Positions 21,645 through 32,589 of a stretch of DNA of 64,000 nucleotides are shown here, in pieces (the first letter of the stretch is position 1; the number at the start of each line of letters is the position of its first letter). The notes under the pieces are model-generated. The model was not told the origin of the DNA, ran no database searches, and saw only the letters and a program-made list of their open reading frames with translations. Origin of the DNA: Gigaspora margarita (Eukaryota; Glomeromycota; Glomeromycetes; Diversisporales; Gigasporaceae); contig WTPW01000550.1 in assembly GCA_009809945.1 (NCBI GenBank), forward strand, positions 237,553-301,552. Reading direction: 5' to 3'. Both the position numbers and the translations under genes were made by a program.

Positions 21645-22400
21645 ATGTTATAAATATTCAAAATATTCAAAATATTTATTAATTTTCAAAATATTTATGA
21701 ATATTCAAAATATTTATGAATATTTATAATAATTATGAATTTTTATAATATTTATGAATATTCAAAATATTTATGAATATTCATAGTAATTATGAATTTT
21801 TATAATATTTATGAATATTCAAAATATTTATGAAAATTCATAATATTTATGAATATTCAAAATATTTATAAATATTCATAATAATTATGAATATTCATAA
21901 ATATTATGAATATTCATAATCATTATAGAAGGTTGCTAAATATCACAGGTTGCGATATTGCAGATTAATATGATTGACCAATTAGATCACAGGATCTTGT
22001 ATAACAAAATAAATAAAAAATTACAAAAATTACAAAAAAAATCAAAAATCTTAATATCTTGAAATTCCATTATATAAACTAAATTTAGGCTTTTAATTAA
22101 AGTTTTAGCACTTAATTTTGCATATATATATGCCCTCTAACTCTAACCTTAATACTAGTTTGAACCCTAACCCTAACTAATAATAATTTTAATTTTTGTT
22201 TAAATATTAACCTGCAATATCGCAACCTGTTAAATTTAACAAAATCTTTATTATAAATATTTATAATTATTATGAATATTTATAATATTTATAAATATTC
22301 ATAATGATTATAAATATTCATAATATTTATGAATATTCAAAAATATATTCAAATATATTAATAAATTAATTATGAATATTGAATATATGTAAGGATTTAT
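21645..22400. repeat. Second AT satellite block, split by a MITE
   Basis: The satellite resumes at 21645-21925 and again at 22243-22400 with the same AATATTTATGAATATTCA-like unit. The interruption is the element at 21946-22229. Confidence 0.75.
21946..22229. mobile_element. 284-bp MITE (CAGGTTGCGATATTGCAG ends)
   Basis: Perfect 18-bp terminal inverted repeats CAGGTTGCGATATTGCAG and CTGCAATATCGCAACCTG. The interior includes GAACCCTAACCCTAACTAA. Inserted into the AT satellite. The CAGG...CCTG ends suggest a hAT relation, but the flanks do not give a clear duplication. Confidence 0.75.
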
Positions 22401-24210
22401 AAATATAAGTACTAAATTACATAATATCAAGTAAAAAAAAGGTAAATATATGACTAAGTACTTCATTAAATTTAAATGCCTCAAGAAGAAAGTGAACCCA
22501 GAAACAAATTACCCAATGACTATATTGTCTATTTATTCTTGTTGAAACACCAATAAAAATTTCTATATACACCACAATAAAGGATCCACAGGCCCTAGAA
22601 AAGCTATCAAAGTTGCCAAACAAGTTGGGCAAAAAAATAATAAAAACAAAAAAAAAAGACTCTAAAAACGAAGTTAGAAAATGATATAGACCTGTTGGCA
22701 CAAAAGATATTATTAAACTATTTATCTCTTATCTTATCAATCAATCCAAGACAACTATAATACTAGATATTTTCTCTCTAGATTGAACCATATATTGAAG
22801 GCTCTGAATTTTAATGCTACTATATATATAGAAAAAAATTACTTGGCACACAATTGTACAACCAAACAAACCAACCAAAGTAAACCCAATAAATCTGGTA
22901 ATCAGAAATAGAAGAGTAAATATGGCATAAATCAATAATTATAATAATTATTTGTTCAAAGAAGAACAAGTATATGCTAAGAAAAAAGGCTATTATAAGC
23001 TAAATAATATGAACCTCTGTATTCATAAAGAGAAGCAACTAGAAGTTCCAAAGGAATTTGATCTAAGGAATTATATGGATACCTGATCCATAAAAATAAA
23101 AAAAGAAAATGTAAATCAACTACCTCTTAAAAACAACTATAACCAAAAAAACAACTATTAGTAATTGACAAAGCTAAGTCTTATAATATAGCAAAAAAAC
23201 ATTAAAAATGTAGTCCAGTATAACTGTTGCACAGATATTGCAATACTCTAGCCAAAAGAAAAGCTTACTAAGATCCTATACTCAAACTAAAACTACTAAT
23301 ATCAATTATATGGCCAGTACAAATAACTCTAGTATATGTTAAACTATGGTTGCTAAATCTCATATATGAATAAAAGGAATTCCTATTTAGTAATTTTTGA
23401 TTCTGGAGTAGCAATAAGCATTATAATAAATAAATACGAAAAAAACTGTAATTGTATATTGATGCACCTTTTAAAGTAATTATAGTAACTACAATAGACA
23501 AACCAAAGAGCACTAGAGCAAATAAATAAAACCAAACTAGCTATACAGAACATTCTTATACTTATCCAACTCTATACAATCAAATTCTAGGACAAAACTT
23601 TTCTTTTAGATTGAACTAGTTCTAGCTCAATAGAACTTCAATGCTAGAACTCTATAAATAAAATATGAAAAAGCCAAGATGGTTGTATTAACTATCAACC
23701 TGGATACTCTATACTTACTAATTAATAAGAAGAAGAAAACAGATAGTATAAATGATCTACTAGAGAAACTTGAGTTTGAAGACTTATAGAGTATAAAGCC
23801 AATTATTTAGAGAAAATAGAATAGAAAAAAGTTAATAACAAAGGTGTAAAAATTTGCAAGAACAACAATTTAATCATTTATTTAACTAAAGTAGTTTATA
23901 ACAAACTAATTTTTAAAACATTTTTAAGTTATTTAAAAAAGAAAAAAAGGTAATTGCTAAAATTCTGTTGGAGTAATAAAACTGATTTTATAAAAAGTAT
24001 TGCAAAAAAAATTAGATCTTAGAACTAGCTATACTAGCCTAACTTACTTTGATATTAATAAAATAATATAAAACCAATTATCAAATATACTACTATACCT
24101 CCAGGATGTATTTCTAGAAATGAGCAAGATTTCTTATACAAAAAAATAATAGCTATAGAAAAAAATCATACAAAAATATAAAAGCCCTTGGTTTTTTTTT
24201 ATTATTATAG

Positions 24211-25196
24211 TACAGTGCAGGACATCAGGTTCCTGGACATCTCTCATACAGGTCATAACTGGATTTTGGCCAATTTTGACCTAATTGCTAAAAATAACAA
24301 AATCTATTTACTTTAATAACTTCTAATCCAGTGATCAGAATTGAATAAACTTTTTTTTGTTAGATGCGCCTTACTGGGAGCTTCATTATAAAAAAATTTC
24401 ATTCAAATTGAACTACTGGATGCCAAGATAATTGCCAAAAACTGTTTTTTGCTTCTTAAATTTTAAGTGTTTTTGCTAAAAAATTTCAAGTATGACCTCT
24501 ATACTAGATGCCCAGGGTCCTAGGACACCTAAAGACTGAAATTATATAACTTGTTCCATTTTCAAAAATTTATAATGAAATTTGATATGTTTTTGAAATC
24601 CTGTATTTTGATTGTTAAAAATGATTTTTTAAAATTAATTTTAAATATTAATTTTAAATATTTTAAAATTAACCAATTGCAGTAAGCCAAACCACGTGAC
24701 TTGTTGCATTTTGAGGTAATTTTTTATGTTTTATATAAAATACTATACTTTTAAACTCTTATAAATTAAAATATACAATAAGTTTTTTAAAAAATAGAGT
24801 AGTAAATTAGTAAAACTACAAAATAGCAGCCCATTTTTTTTTGATAATATTTTTATTAAATGTTATTAGCTTTTAAAGTTTGGGAAGCTTTTAAGTGTTC
24901 CATACTATAGGACCCTAAAGATTTCTCATATAGATCATAACTGGAATTTGGTCTAATTTGTTAAAAATAACAAAACTATATTTTGTTAAATAACTCTTGA
25001 TCCAGTGATTAGAATTGAATGAATTTTTTTTTTGTTAGATGCATCTTACTGAGTACTTCATTTTAAAAAAATATTCATTTAAATTGGACCATTGGATGCC
25101 AAGATAATTGCTAAAGCTAATTTTTTGCTTCTTAAATTTTGGGGGTTTTTGCTAAAATGCATAATGTATGACCTCTGTACTAGAGATCCAGAGTCC
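24211..25196. mobile_element. X-Y-X composite insertion with 8-bp target duplication
   Basis: Two direct copies of a 290-bp element (X; AGGACCC...GGGTCCT-type ends, 24227-24521 and 24909-25197) flank 387 bp resembling element Y of 38220-38630. The composite is bounded by perfect TATTATAG repeats at 24203-24210 and 25197-25204, implying insertion as one unit. The X copies share GTTAGATGCRYCTTACTG and GATGCCAAGATAATTGC. No coding capacity. Confidence 0.65.
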
Positions 25197-25737
25197 TATT
25201 ATAGTATTTAAGAAGAATAAAAAAAAGCAATTATATACTAAATAACTATTAAAAGTTAAATAGTATCACTGAAAAGAATATTTATCATTACTGTATATAG
25301 AAGAAGTTCTAAAGCCTTCCAAAGTGCCTAGTAGTTTCTAATCTAGATTTAGATAATAGTTACTAAAAACTTACTATAAAAAAAAATAAAAATAAAAAAA
25401 GATAATATTTATAACCAAATTAGGTGCATAAGAATTTAATATAAAACTATTTGGTCTGTTAATACTCTGGTACCTTTTAATAGCTTATAGATCAAATTTT
25501 GAGAAATATAAAAAAAAGTTTATTGTAGTATACATTTATAATATAATTATCTATTCAAAACTTTTGAGAAGTATATTTACTATTTAAAAACTGGTTTAGT
25601 TGCTCTAAAAAAAGCAAATCTAAAATTACATAAACAAAAATGATACTTTTTTTTTTTAGAAATAAAATTTTTGAGCATATAATAAATTAATTGATAATTT
25701 GCTAGTCAACTAGAGAGTGATTATCATGTAATATGAT

Positions 25738-25974
25738 TAGTGATGCTACCGAAATTAATTTTTGAAAAAGGCCTATTTCGTCTTTATTAGAGAAACTTAA
25801 AATTTTTTATAAGGAATAGCAAATAAAATTTATTAGATATGTTTTTTTTAATTTTGTCTATTCAAAAAAAGTATCAATAATTTCGTCTTTCAAGTAAAAT
25901 AGGTCAAAAACAATTTCGTTTTCAAATTTTAATTTCAGGTTTTCAAACCTGAAATGCTTTCGTCTTCATGTATA
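25738..25974. mobile_element. MITE family Q, copy 1
   Basis: Begins TAGTGATGCTACCGAAATT and ends TCTTCATGTATA. The 8-bp flanks AATATGAT (25730-25737) and AATGTGAT (25975-25982) match at 7 of 8. The body is near-identical to copy 2 at 52210-52448. hAT-type by duplication length. Confidence 0.7.
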
Positions 25975-25980
25975 AATGTG

Positions 25981-26590
25981 ATACAGATCATATATAAAAA
26001 TTACTATAGGCAAAATATGGTGTGCTTCTATTAGGGTTCCTCAAATTCAAATCAAATCAAATATTGGATCAATTTGAATTTGATCAAATCAAATTGACAC
26101 TGATTTGAATTTGATTTGATTCAAATATTTGAATTTGAATTTGATTTTAATTTGAATTTTTAATAGTAATTTTTAAATAAAACAAATATTTGTCAAATCA
26201 AATTGTGGAACCCTAGCTTCTATCTAAAAAAAATTGTCTTACTAAGTTAACAATACATGTCCACTAATTGAAAGTTGTAATAATCTATTAATAGTTAGAT
26301 CATCTAACTTGGCCTAGTAAATGGTGAGATATCATCAAAAAATGATTGGCTAACTATATAAAATCTCTATATAAACAATGTTTTTGAGATTTTATATAGT
26401 TGTCCAATCATTTTTGACAATATCTCACTATCTACTGTGCTGTTTTGAATGATTTACCACTATTAGATGCGTCTTAATAAGCTCTACAACTTTCAATTAG
26501 TGGACATGTATTATTAATATAGTAAGAAAAATTTTTAGATTACAGTATACCATATTTCACTTGTTATAATTTTTATATGTGGATTATCAA
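25981..26590. mobile_element. Foldback element with inverted arms
   Basis: The left arm (ATATATAAAAATTACTATAG... then CATGTCCACTAATTGAAAGT) and right arm (26470-26590) are inverted copies. The central palindrome at about 26325-26430 contains ATGATTGGCTAACTATATAA and its mirror. The left arm is interrupted by the 26032-26215 MITE. Confidence 0.65.
26032..26215. mobile_element. 184-bp hAT-type MITE rich in ATTTGATTTGA
   Basis: Ends TAGGGTTCCTCAAA and TTTGTGGAACCCTA-like, with perfect 8-bp duplications GCTTCTAT at 26024-26031 and 26216-26223. The interior is a chain of CAAATCAAATT/AATTTGATTTG words. Confidence 0.8.
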
Positions 26591-27185
26591 TTAAGAAATT
26601 ATTCTACTATATAAAGATAAATTAACAAAGTTAAAGATTTTTTTATTTTTACCAACCTATATTAGCTAAGAGAATTTTTGGGTCTTGCCTCCTATTACCA
26701 AAGGTTTAGTAAAAATTTTCAAAAATAGATTGACTACTACATACTGGTAATTGCTAAAGAAAAATAAAGCTTATAAATAGAACAAAGACCAACAAGAGAA
26801 GAGGTATTCAAGACTTTAATACAGAAATTAATTATATCTTTAGTACTATATTATACTAATTTTAAAGATATTTTTATTTATTTAAACATCTAAGTACTGG
26901 ATTAGATACTATACTAGCCAAACTAACCAATAATTAGAAAGAATATACAGTAGCATATGCTAGCCAAAGCTTTATAAGAGCTAAAAAATATTATTACATA
27001 ATAGAATTAGAGTGTCAGCCATAGTATGAACTATTAAATATTTTCATCTATACTTAGACACCACCTACTTTTATTTAGTAACCAACTACTTAGCACTTAA
27101 ATAGCATAAAACTATAGAATTAAAAGATAAACATGCAAAATAGATACTTCATCTTGAACTCTATTTCTTAATTTATAGACCAATA

Positions 27186-28075
27186 CAGGCAAATTTGCTT
27201 GTGTTTTTGCTTTTTAGCTCTGATTTACTTTTTTAAAATACCAAAATAATTAAAAATTTGTACAATTATATTTGAAAATAACATTTAATATTGCAACTGT
27301 AATCACATGTTTTTCTCTCATTATTGTAATATATTACTTTTTTTGCAAAATTAGATTTTATATTTTAAGAAAAAAAATCTAAGTTAATATAGATAATTTT
27401 ATAAAAATTTTTAAAAAATTTTATTACAATCTTATTCAGTTTTAGGTTTAAACTTATTTTTTAAATAATAATACAAACAAATTTGACTGTGTTGATTTTA
27501 AAATTTTAATTTTTTAATAAAACTTTAAATATTAATTTAGCTATATACTTTCTAAGTAAAAAATATAATATTAGTTCTGTTTTATCAACTTTATTATAAA
27601 AATTTTTAAAATTAATAGAAAAGTTTAGTATAATAATAGTTTAATGTTCTTGTATTAGCATTTTTTACTATTTAATTTTTTTTATATTTTTTTTAAAATT
27701 TTATATATTCCCTCTATAAAAAAAAACTTTACTTCTATTACAAGTCTTAATTTTTTACAAATAAATCACTAAAGTTTTAATAATAAAAGTTGCTAATTTC
27801 TATATAAGCTAATATTGTTTAAGAACTATAAATTTAAAACTAAAACTAAATAAGCTTACAAAAAAATTGTAATAAAATTTTTAAAAAACATTTTTTAAAA
27901 TTAACTATTTTTAACTTATATATCACTTTATTTTTTTTCTTATAATATAAGATCTATTTTCAAAAAAGTAATTTTTATTTTCAAATATAACTGTACAAAG
28001 TTTTATTCAATTATTTTGGTATTTTAAAAAGTAAATTAGTGCTAAAAAGTGCAAAAACACAGAAAAATTTGCCTG
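27186..28075. mobile_element. Foldback family Z (CAGGCAAATTTG ends), copy 1
   Basis: Inverted ends CAGGCAAATTTGCTTGTGTTTTTGC and its mirror at 28045-28075. The same interior recurs inverted at about 29100-29421, ending at another GCAGGCAAATTTGCCT. Other family members are at 58330-58973 and near 43780. Extremely AT-rich and non-coding. Confidence 0.55.
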
Positions 28076-28190
28076 AGGTGATCTACCTAATAAGGGATAT
28101 CTCTTAATACAGTATGGACAACCTAGTCCTAGCCAATAAAAATTTTTTAGTAGCCAAATTCAGATTTTATTTTTTATATAAGGTAGAAAG

Positions 28191-28739
28191 GGGTATTCTG
28201 ATGAAGTTAAAATGTTTCGTTCATATCCTGTGATATGTTAATTCAAATCAAACAATTTTAGTATCTTCTGCTTCGTTTATCAAGCTGAGTCTAACAAAAC
28301 TAAAATTGTTTGATTCTGATCATTGGATCACAAATTATCTTAATTTAATTATTTTTTTTAAAAAATAAGAAAATTTGGCCTTGGGAGTATTGTGACGAAT
28401 TGGGAATATCTTGTGATTCTGTAATCTGAATTGGATGAAATTTATATAATTCAATTTCTCCCAACAAGAGGAATCTAATGGTACAAATTTCATCTACTTT
28501 TGATCCGTATTCAGAGATTCCTGTTTTGTTATAATACCTTTAGTTATAGCATTCTATATTGTAACAAATTGGTATATTTTTTCCAGTTTTAGTAACTATA
28601 TAATCAGAACTGGCTAAAATTTATACTATTTGATTCCTCTCACTCAGGGGAATTGAATAGTATAAATTTTATTTGGATCTGATTATAGGATCACAAGATA
28701 TTCCAATTCGTTACAATACTCCTCTTCGTTAGAATACCT
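28191..28739. mobile_element. 549-bp foldback element (GGGTATTCTGATGAAG ends)
   Basis: Outer ends GGGTATTCTGATGAAG and CTTCGTTAGAATACC are inverted. A second inverted pair lies inside (GGAGTATTGTGACGAATTGG at 28385 against its mirror at 28695-28725). It includes two hairpins with ACTATTTGATTCCTCTC-like arms, shared in form with the elements at 32426-36864 and 59815-60064. Confidence 0.6.
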
Positions 28740-29544
28740 ATTTCTCCTTTATATGAAGAGGTCAATTTGAAAAAATTTAGTTAATATTTATATATAAAGT
28801 GGTCAATTTAATTTTAATATATATAAAAATAAAATTAATTGTTTAAAAAAGTCAAATTTACTTTTATTATATATATAAAAGATGCTCAAATTTCATATTT
28901 AATTATAAAAATACCATAATTTCAACCTGCTATAGCTTTTTTAAAATAAATTTAAAAAATTTAGATATTTAGCTTGTTTTGATTTAACATTTTAAGATAG
29001 TATTTTTTTGTTTACTATTTTTTTAAAGGATTGGTAATTTGAATTTTATCTATTTTATTGGTTGGACTAAATTGTTTGTACTATACAATATTATAGCTTA
29101 TATAAAAAAATAATAATTTTTATTATTACAACTTTAGTGATTTACTTATAAAATTTAAAACTTGTATTAGAAATAAAAGTTATTTTATAGATAGAAATAT
29201 ATAAAATTTAAAAAAATTTAAAAAAATTTTAATAGTAAAATGCTAATACAAGAACTTTAAACTTTTTTATACTGAAGTTTTTTAATAATTTTAAAAATTT
29301 TTATAATAAAGTTGATAAAACAGAACTAATATTATATTTTTTACTTAGAAAGTATATAGCTAAAATTAATATTTAAAGTTTTATTAAAAAAATTTAAAAT
29401 CAATGCAGGCAAATTTGCCTATAACACAATTAAAGAAATAACTTTATAATTATTTATAGGCCTAGCAAAAAATATAATAATGCTAATATATTGACAAGAT
29501 CAAATAATACAGAACCCTGAATAATCTATGTAATATCATATTTG
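28740..29544. repeat. AT-rich repeat remnants including an inverted Z arm
   Basis: The right part (about 29100-29421) is an inverted copy of 27480-27840 from family Z. The rest is AT-rich without features. Confidence 0.4.
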
Positions 29545-29715
29545 AAAATCGCTAATGAAGGGCCATTTTTTAAAAAGGTTATATTTGAAAAGTAGGTATT
29601 AGATAAAAAGGTTATATTTGAAAACAGGTAATGGGCAAAATAAGTATATTTAAAAGAATGCTAACAGGATAAGTTTTTTAAATGTTACATTTGAAAAGTG
29701 GTAATGAAAATAGTG
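29545..29715. repeat. Inverted copies of the 13330-13740 tandem unit
   Basis: Four to five degenerate copies of AAGGTTATATTTGAAAAGTGG, the reverse complement of the repeat at 13330-13740. Confidence 0.5.
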
Positions 29716-29756
29716 AGCATTGGCTTGGGTTTTTTTAAAGAGTGTTGTTTCTGTTT

Positions 29757-29975
29757 TTTGCTTATGAAACCACCTTTAGGGCTTTAATAAAAAAAATTTC
29801 TTGCTTAATTTTGTATATATTAATGCTTCTAATAAAATCTCAGGCTTTACTCTAACCCTAAAGTAATTAAAATATTTTTTGTTTTATAAAAATTTATTTT
29901 TTTGTTTTTGCTACAGGGATTTGCAAATCTAATTTATCTATAGTGTAAAATACCATAGATGCATGTTATAATAAT
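29757..29975. mobile_element. Element W fragment
   Basis: Shares GCTTATGAAACCACCTTTGG, ACTCTAACCCTAAAGTAATT and TTTGCAAATCTAATTTACCT with the element at 46715-47060. The ends are incomplete here. Confidence 0.5.
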
Positions 29976-30258
29976 TGATACTAAAAATAAATTAGATACA
30001 AAAATAATAACTGCCAATTCCAAAGAATTAATAGTTAAACAATTGAATAAAAAGAAAAGTATTAAAATAATTGGTCTTAAAAAGAAAACTAGAATTTTTC
30101 AAAATAAGTACTATGTATTATAAAATCATAAACATATAAGACAACTAACTTTTTTGATAATACTTATTATATGTATAAACACAAAAGGTTAGAAGGCCAT
30201 TATATATCACTAGATTAGATCTTCAAAAGCCTGTTTACCTCTACTATTTCTTCAACTA

Positions 30259-32144
30259 CAGTAGGAGGACATATTATTATAAACACTTTTGAAGGAGCCA
30301 TCGATCAAAATTGGGTAAGTAAGTGCAGCACAAAATTTATATCATGTGACCAGATAACTCATAGTACAACATACTAAAATTTCACACAGTTTCATTAGAT
30401 TGTGCTGAAGTTATTCAAAAAATTCCAAAAATTCAATTTTTTCATTTGTACAAAAGTCAAAATTTTACATTTTTTTTTTTTTTTTTTTTATAAGAAAATT
30501 ACTACAAATTACTACTGGTGATCATTACCAGTGATCTAAATGTATAAAACAAAATAAAAAAAACAAACAGTTTGTATTAAATAAAAATTAAATCTCTTTA
30601 ATATTAGGGTAAGGGTAAAGAGTAGAGATTAGAATAGGCTTTGTATATAGTAAAATTTAGCAAGAAATTTTTTTTTGCATAAAGAAAACTATTTTCATAA
30701 ACAAAATTTTAGATTAGAAGCAATTTTAGCAATTTTTTAAAAAATTTTTTGTTTTTGTTACACAAAAATTGATCTATATGTTACATCTGATCCTGAATTT
30801 TAATTGGTAAATTGATCACTGGTAATGATTACCGGTATTGATAAATAGCAAACTTCATTTATAAAAAAAAAAAAACTATATTCTAATATTTGCTGGGTCT
30901 GCCATTTGCTAATATACAAGTGTCAACCCGATTGGGAATACTAGCAACCAGTTTACAACAAAGTTCTAGTAGTGTTTCATACCATGATTTTTACACTACT
31001 ACTAATGCAATCGATTTCTCATTTTTCATTTGGTTCGTGCCATACCGGCCAAAGGAACCCAATAAAAAACATACATAGATCTCACCTGACCACAAAACAC
31101 GTTTAAAGTGCCAGACAAACCAATACAGATGTTCAAGCACCCAATTATACCTTTTTACCATATCCTTAGCCATGATAAAAGGCTTTTGGAGGTGATGAGA
31201 ACAAGCTCAAACGGTGCAAAGAATGGCACATAGTTCTCTCAGAAATTGTTTTTTTGCTTTGACAATTATGTAGGCTTATCATTTTTGTAAGGCTGAGACA
31301 GCAGTTGCCATTTGTAACTAAGTCTTTAAGGTTTTCAAGATCTGAAGGTGTTAAAATTTTTGGTCGACCAGTCCTTTTTTTTACATTTTTGTGTCCAACT
31401 CACTGTATTGCTTTATGACGTTCCCCACAGAACTTTTACAACAACCAGCTGCAACAGGACCCTGAAATATACATAGATAGGTCAGTTTACTTATAAAATT
31501 ACTAAAAATAGAAAGATTTGCAGAAAAAGCCTCAAAAATAAGCAAAAAATTGCTAAAAATAGAAAAAATCTGTATAAAACCCCCCAAAATAAGCAAACTA
31601 ATACCTGCCCTATCTAGGTATATTTTGGGGTCCTGCTGCAGCTGCAATTGTACGAAGTGAATCACCTCTTTGGTGTCCATAAATTACGGCTCCTCACTGA
31701 TTTTCTATTAAATCTTTCTTTATACCCATTTTTCATGATAAAAAAAAATTAAGGTTTATATTTGTTTTTTTTTATACCGATTGGTCATGCAAATATACCA
31801 ATTTTTATGTCACGTAATATGATCTGGGTGTCATGCTACATTTGTGCGAAATTTGAACTGATTTGAACAAAAAATTGCTTTTTTGTGAATTTTTTTTTTA
31901 AAAAAAAAAAAACAAAAAAAAATTCAAAAAATTCTGAAATTCAATTTTTGTACAAACCCAAAAATGCTACTTTCTACTACCTCTTGTATAACTTCAGCAC
32001 AATCTAACGAAACTGTGTGAAATTTTAGTTTGTTGTACTTTGAGATTGGCTAGCTATGTGACATAAATTTCATACTACATTTACTTACCCGATTTTGATC
32101 GATGGCTCCTCCAAAAGTGTTCATAATAATATGTCCTTTCATTG
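30259..32144 (-). mobile_element. Decayed Tc1/mariner transposon with long terminal inverted repeats
   Basis: 1886 bp flanked by TA dinucleotides, with inverted ends CAGTAGGAGGACATATTATT and CAATGAAAGGACATATTATT. The repeats run about 190 bp (TTGCTGAAGTTAT region). Minus-strand transposase remnants read, in order: GRPKILTPSDLENL (helix-turn-helix linker, about 31330-31375), and HLYWFVWHFKRVLWSGEI (catalytic DE region, about 31085-31140; the family motif is VLWSDES, here G replaces the catalytic Asp). Several stops and frameshifts make it inactive. A MITE (30508-30840) interrupts one side. Confidence 0.8.
30508..30840. mobile_element. 333-bp MITE inside the Tc1/mariner copy
   Basis: Inverted ends ACTGGTGATCATTACCAGTGATC and GATCACTGGTAATGATTACCGGT. 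The interior has TTAGGGTAAGGGTAAAG. It lies just inside the left inverted repeat of the mariner copy. Confidence 0.65.
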
Positions 32145-32589
32145 TACAAACTAATCATCAGAGAGCCTAAGCAGATTCTTGTATTTTAGAGTTACTAGAA
32201 GTAGCCCAATAAGAACTATATAGAAAAAGAACAAAAAAATTAAATATAGATATGGGACCAAGCAGCAAATTAGGACCCTGGACATCTAGTATCAAGGTCA
32301 TACTTGAAATTTTTACACCTAAATTTAAGAAGTAAAAAACAGTTTTTGGCAATTATCTTGGCATTCAGTAGTCCAATTTGAATGAACTTTTTTTTAAAAT
32401 GAAGCTCTCAGTAAGGCACATCTAAGGGGGCATCCATAAATTACATTATGCTTGAGGGGGGTCCCCCAAAATATAACGATTTTGCAATATATAGGGGGGT
32501 CCCCCCTAACATAACGCAATGTTTTTCTAAAAATTTGTCTAAAACTTGATCTAGTAGTCCAAATTGGATGTTTTTGGTACCATTCGAAT

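Larger units (their letters stand above)
22400..27185 (+). mobile_element. Decayed Gypsy-type LTR retrotransposon, internal region
   Basis: Translated remnants appear in canonical Gypsy order on the plus strand: gag-like sequence (about 22480-22760), aspartic protease (about 23380-23830), reverse transcriptase (about 25220-25690) and RNase H (about 26630-27180). It is old and clearly broken, with well over ten interruptions plus extreme CpG loss. Later elements inserted into it: a 986-bp composite (24211-25196), a MITE (25738-25974) and a foldback carrying another MITE (25981-26590). Integrase and LTRs are not recognised. Open frames on the minus strand at 22417-22935 are antisense noise. Confidence 0.75.

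Noticed and set aside
22417-22935. Two minus-strand frames rich in Phe and Ile, resembling membrane proteins
   Set aside because: They are antisense to decayed gag-like sequence of the Gypsy fossil; the apparent hydrophobicity comes from A-rich sense codons.
13330-29715. The inverted tandem units at 13.3-13.7 and 29.5-29.7 kb as ends of one 16-kb element
   Set aside because: The units are short, degenerate and probably dispersed; nothing else links the two sites and no duplication is visible.
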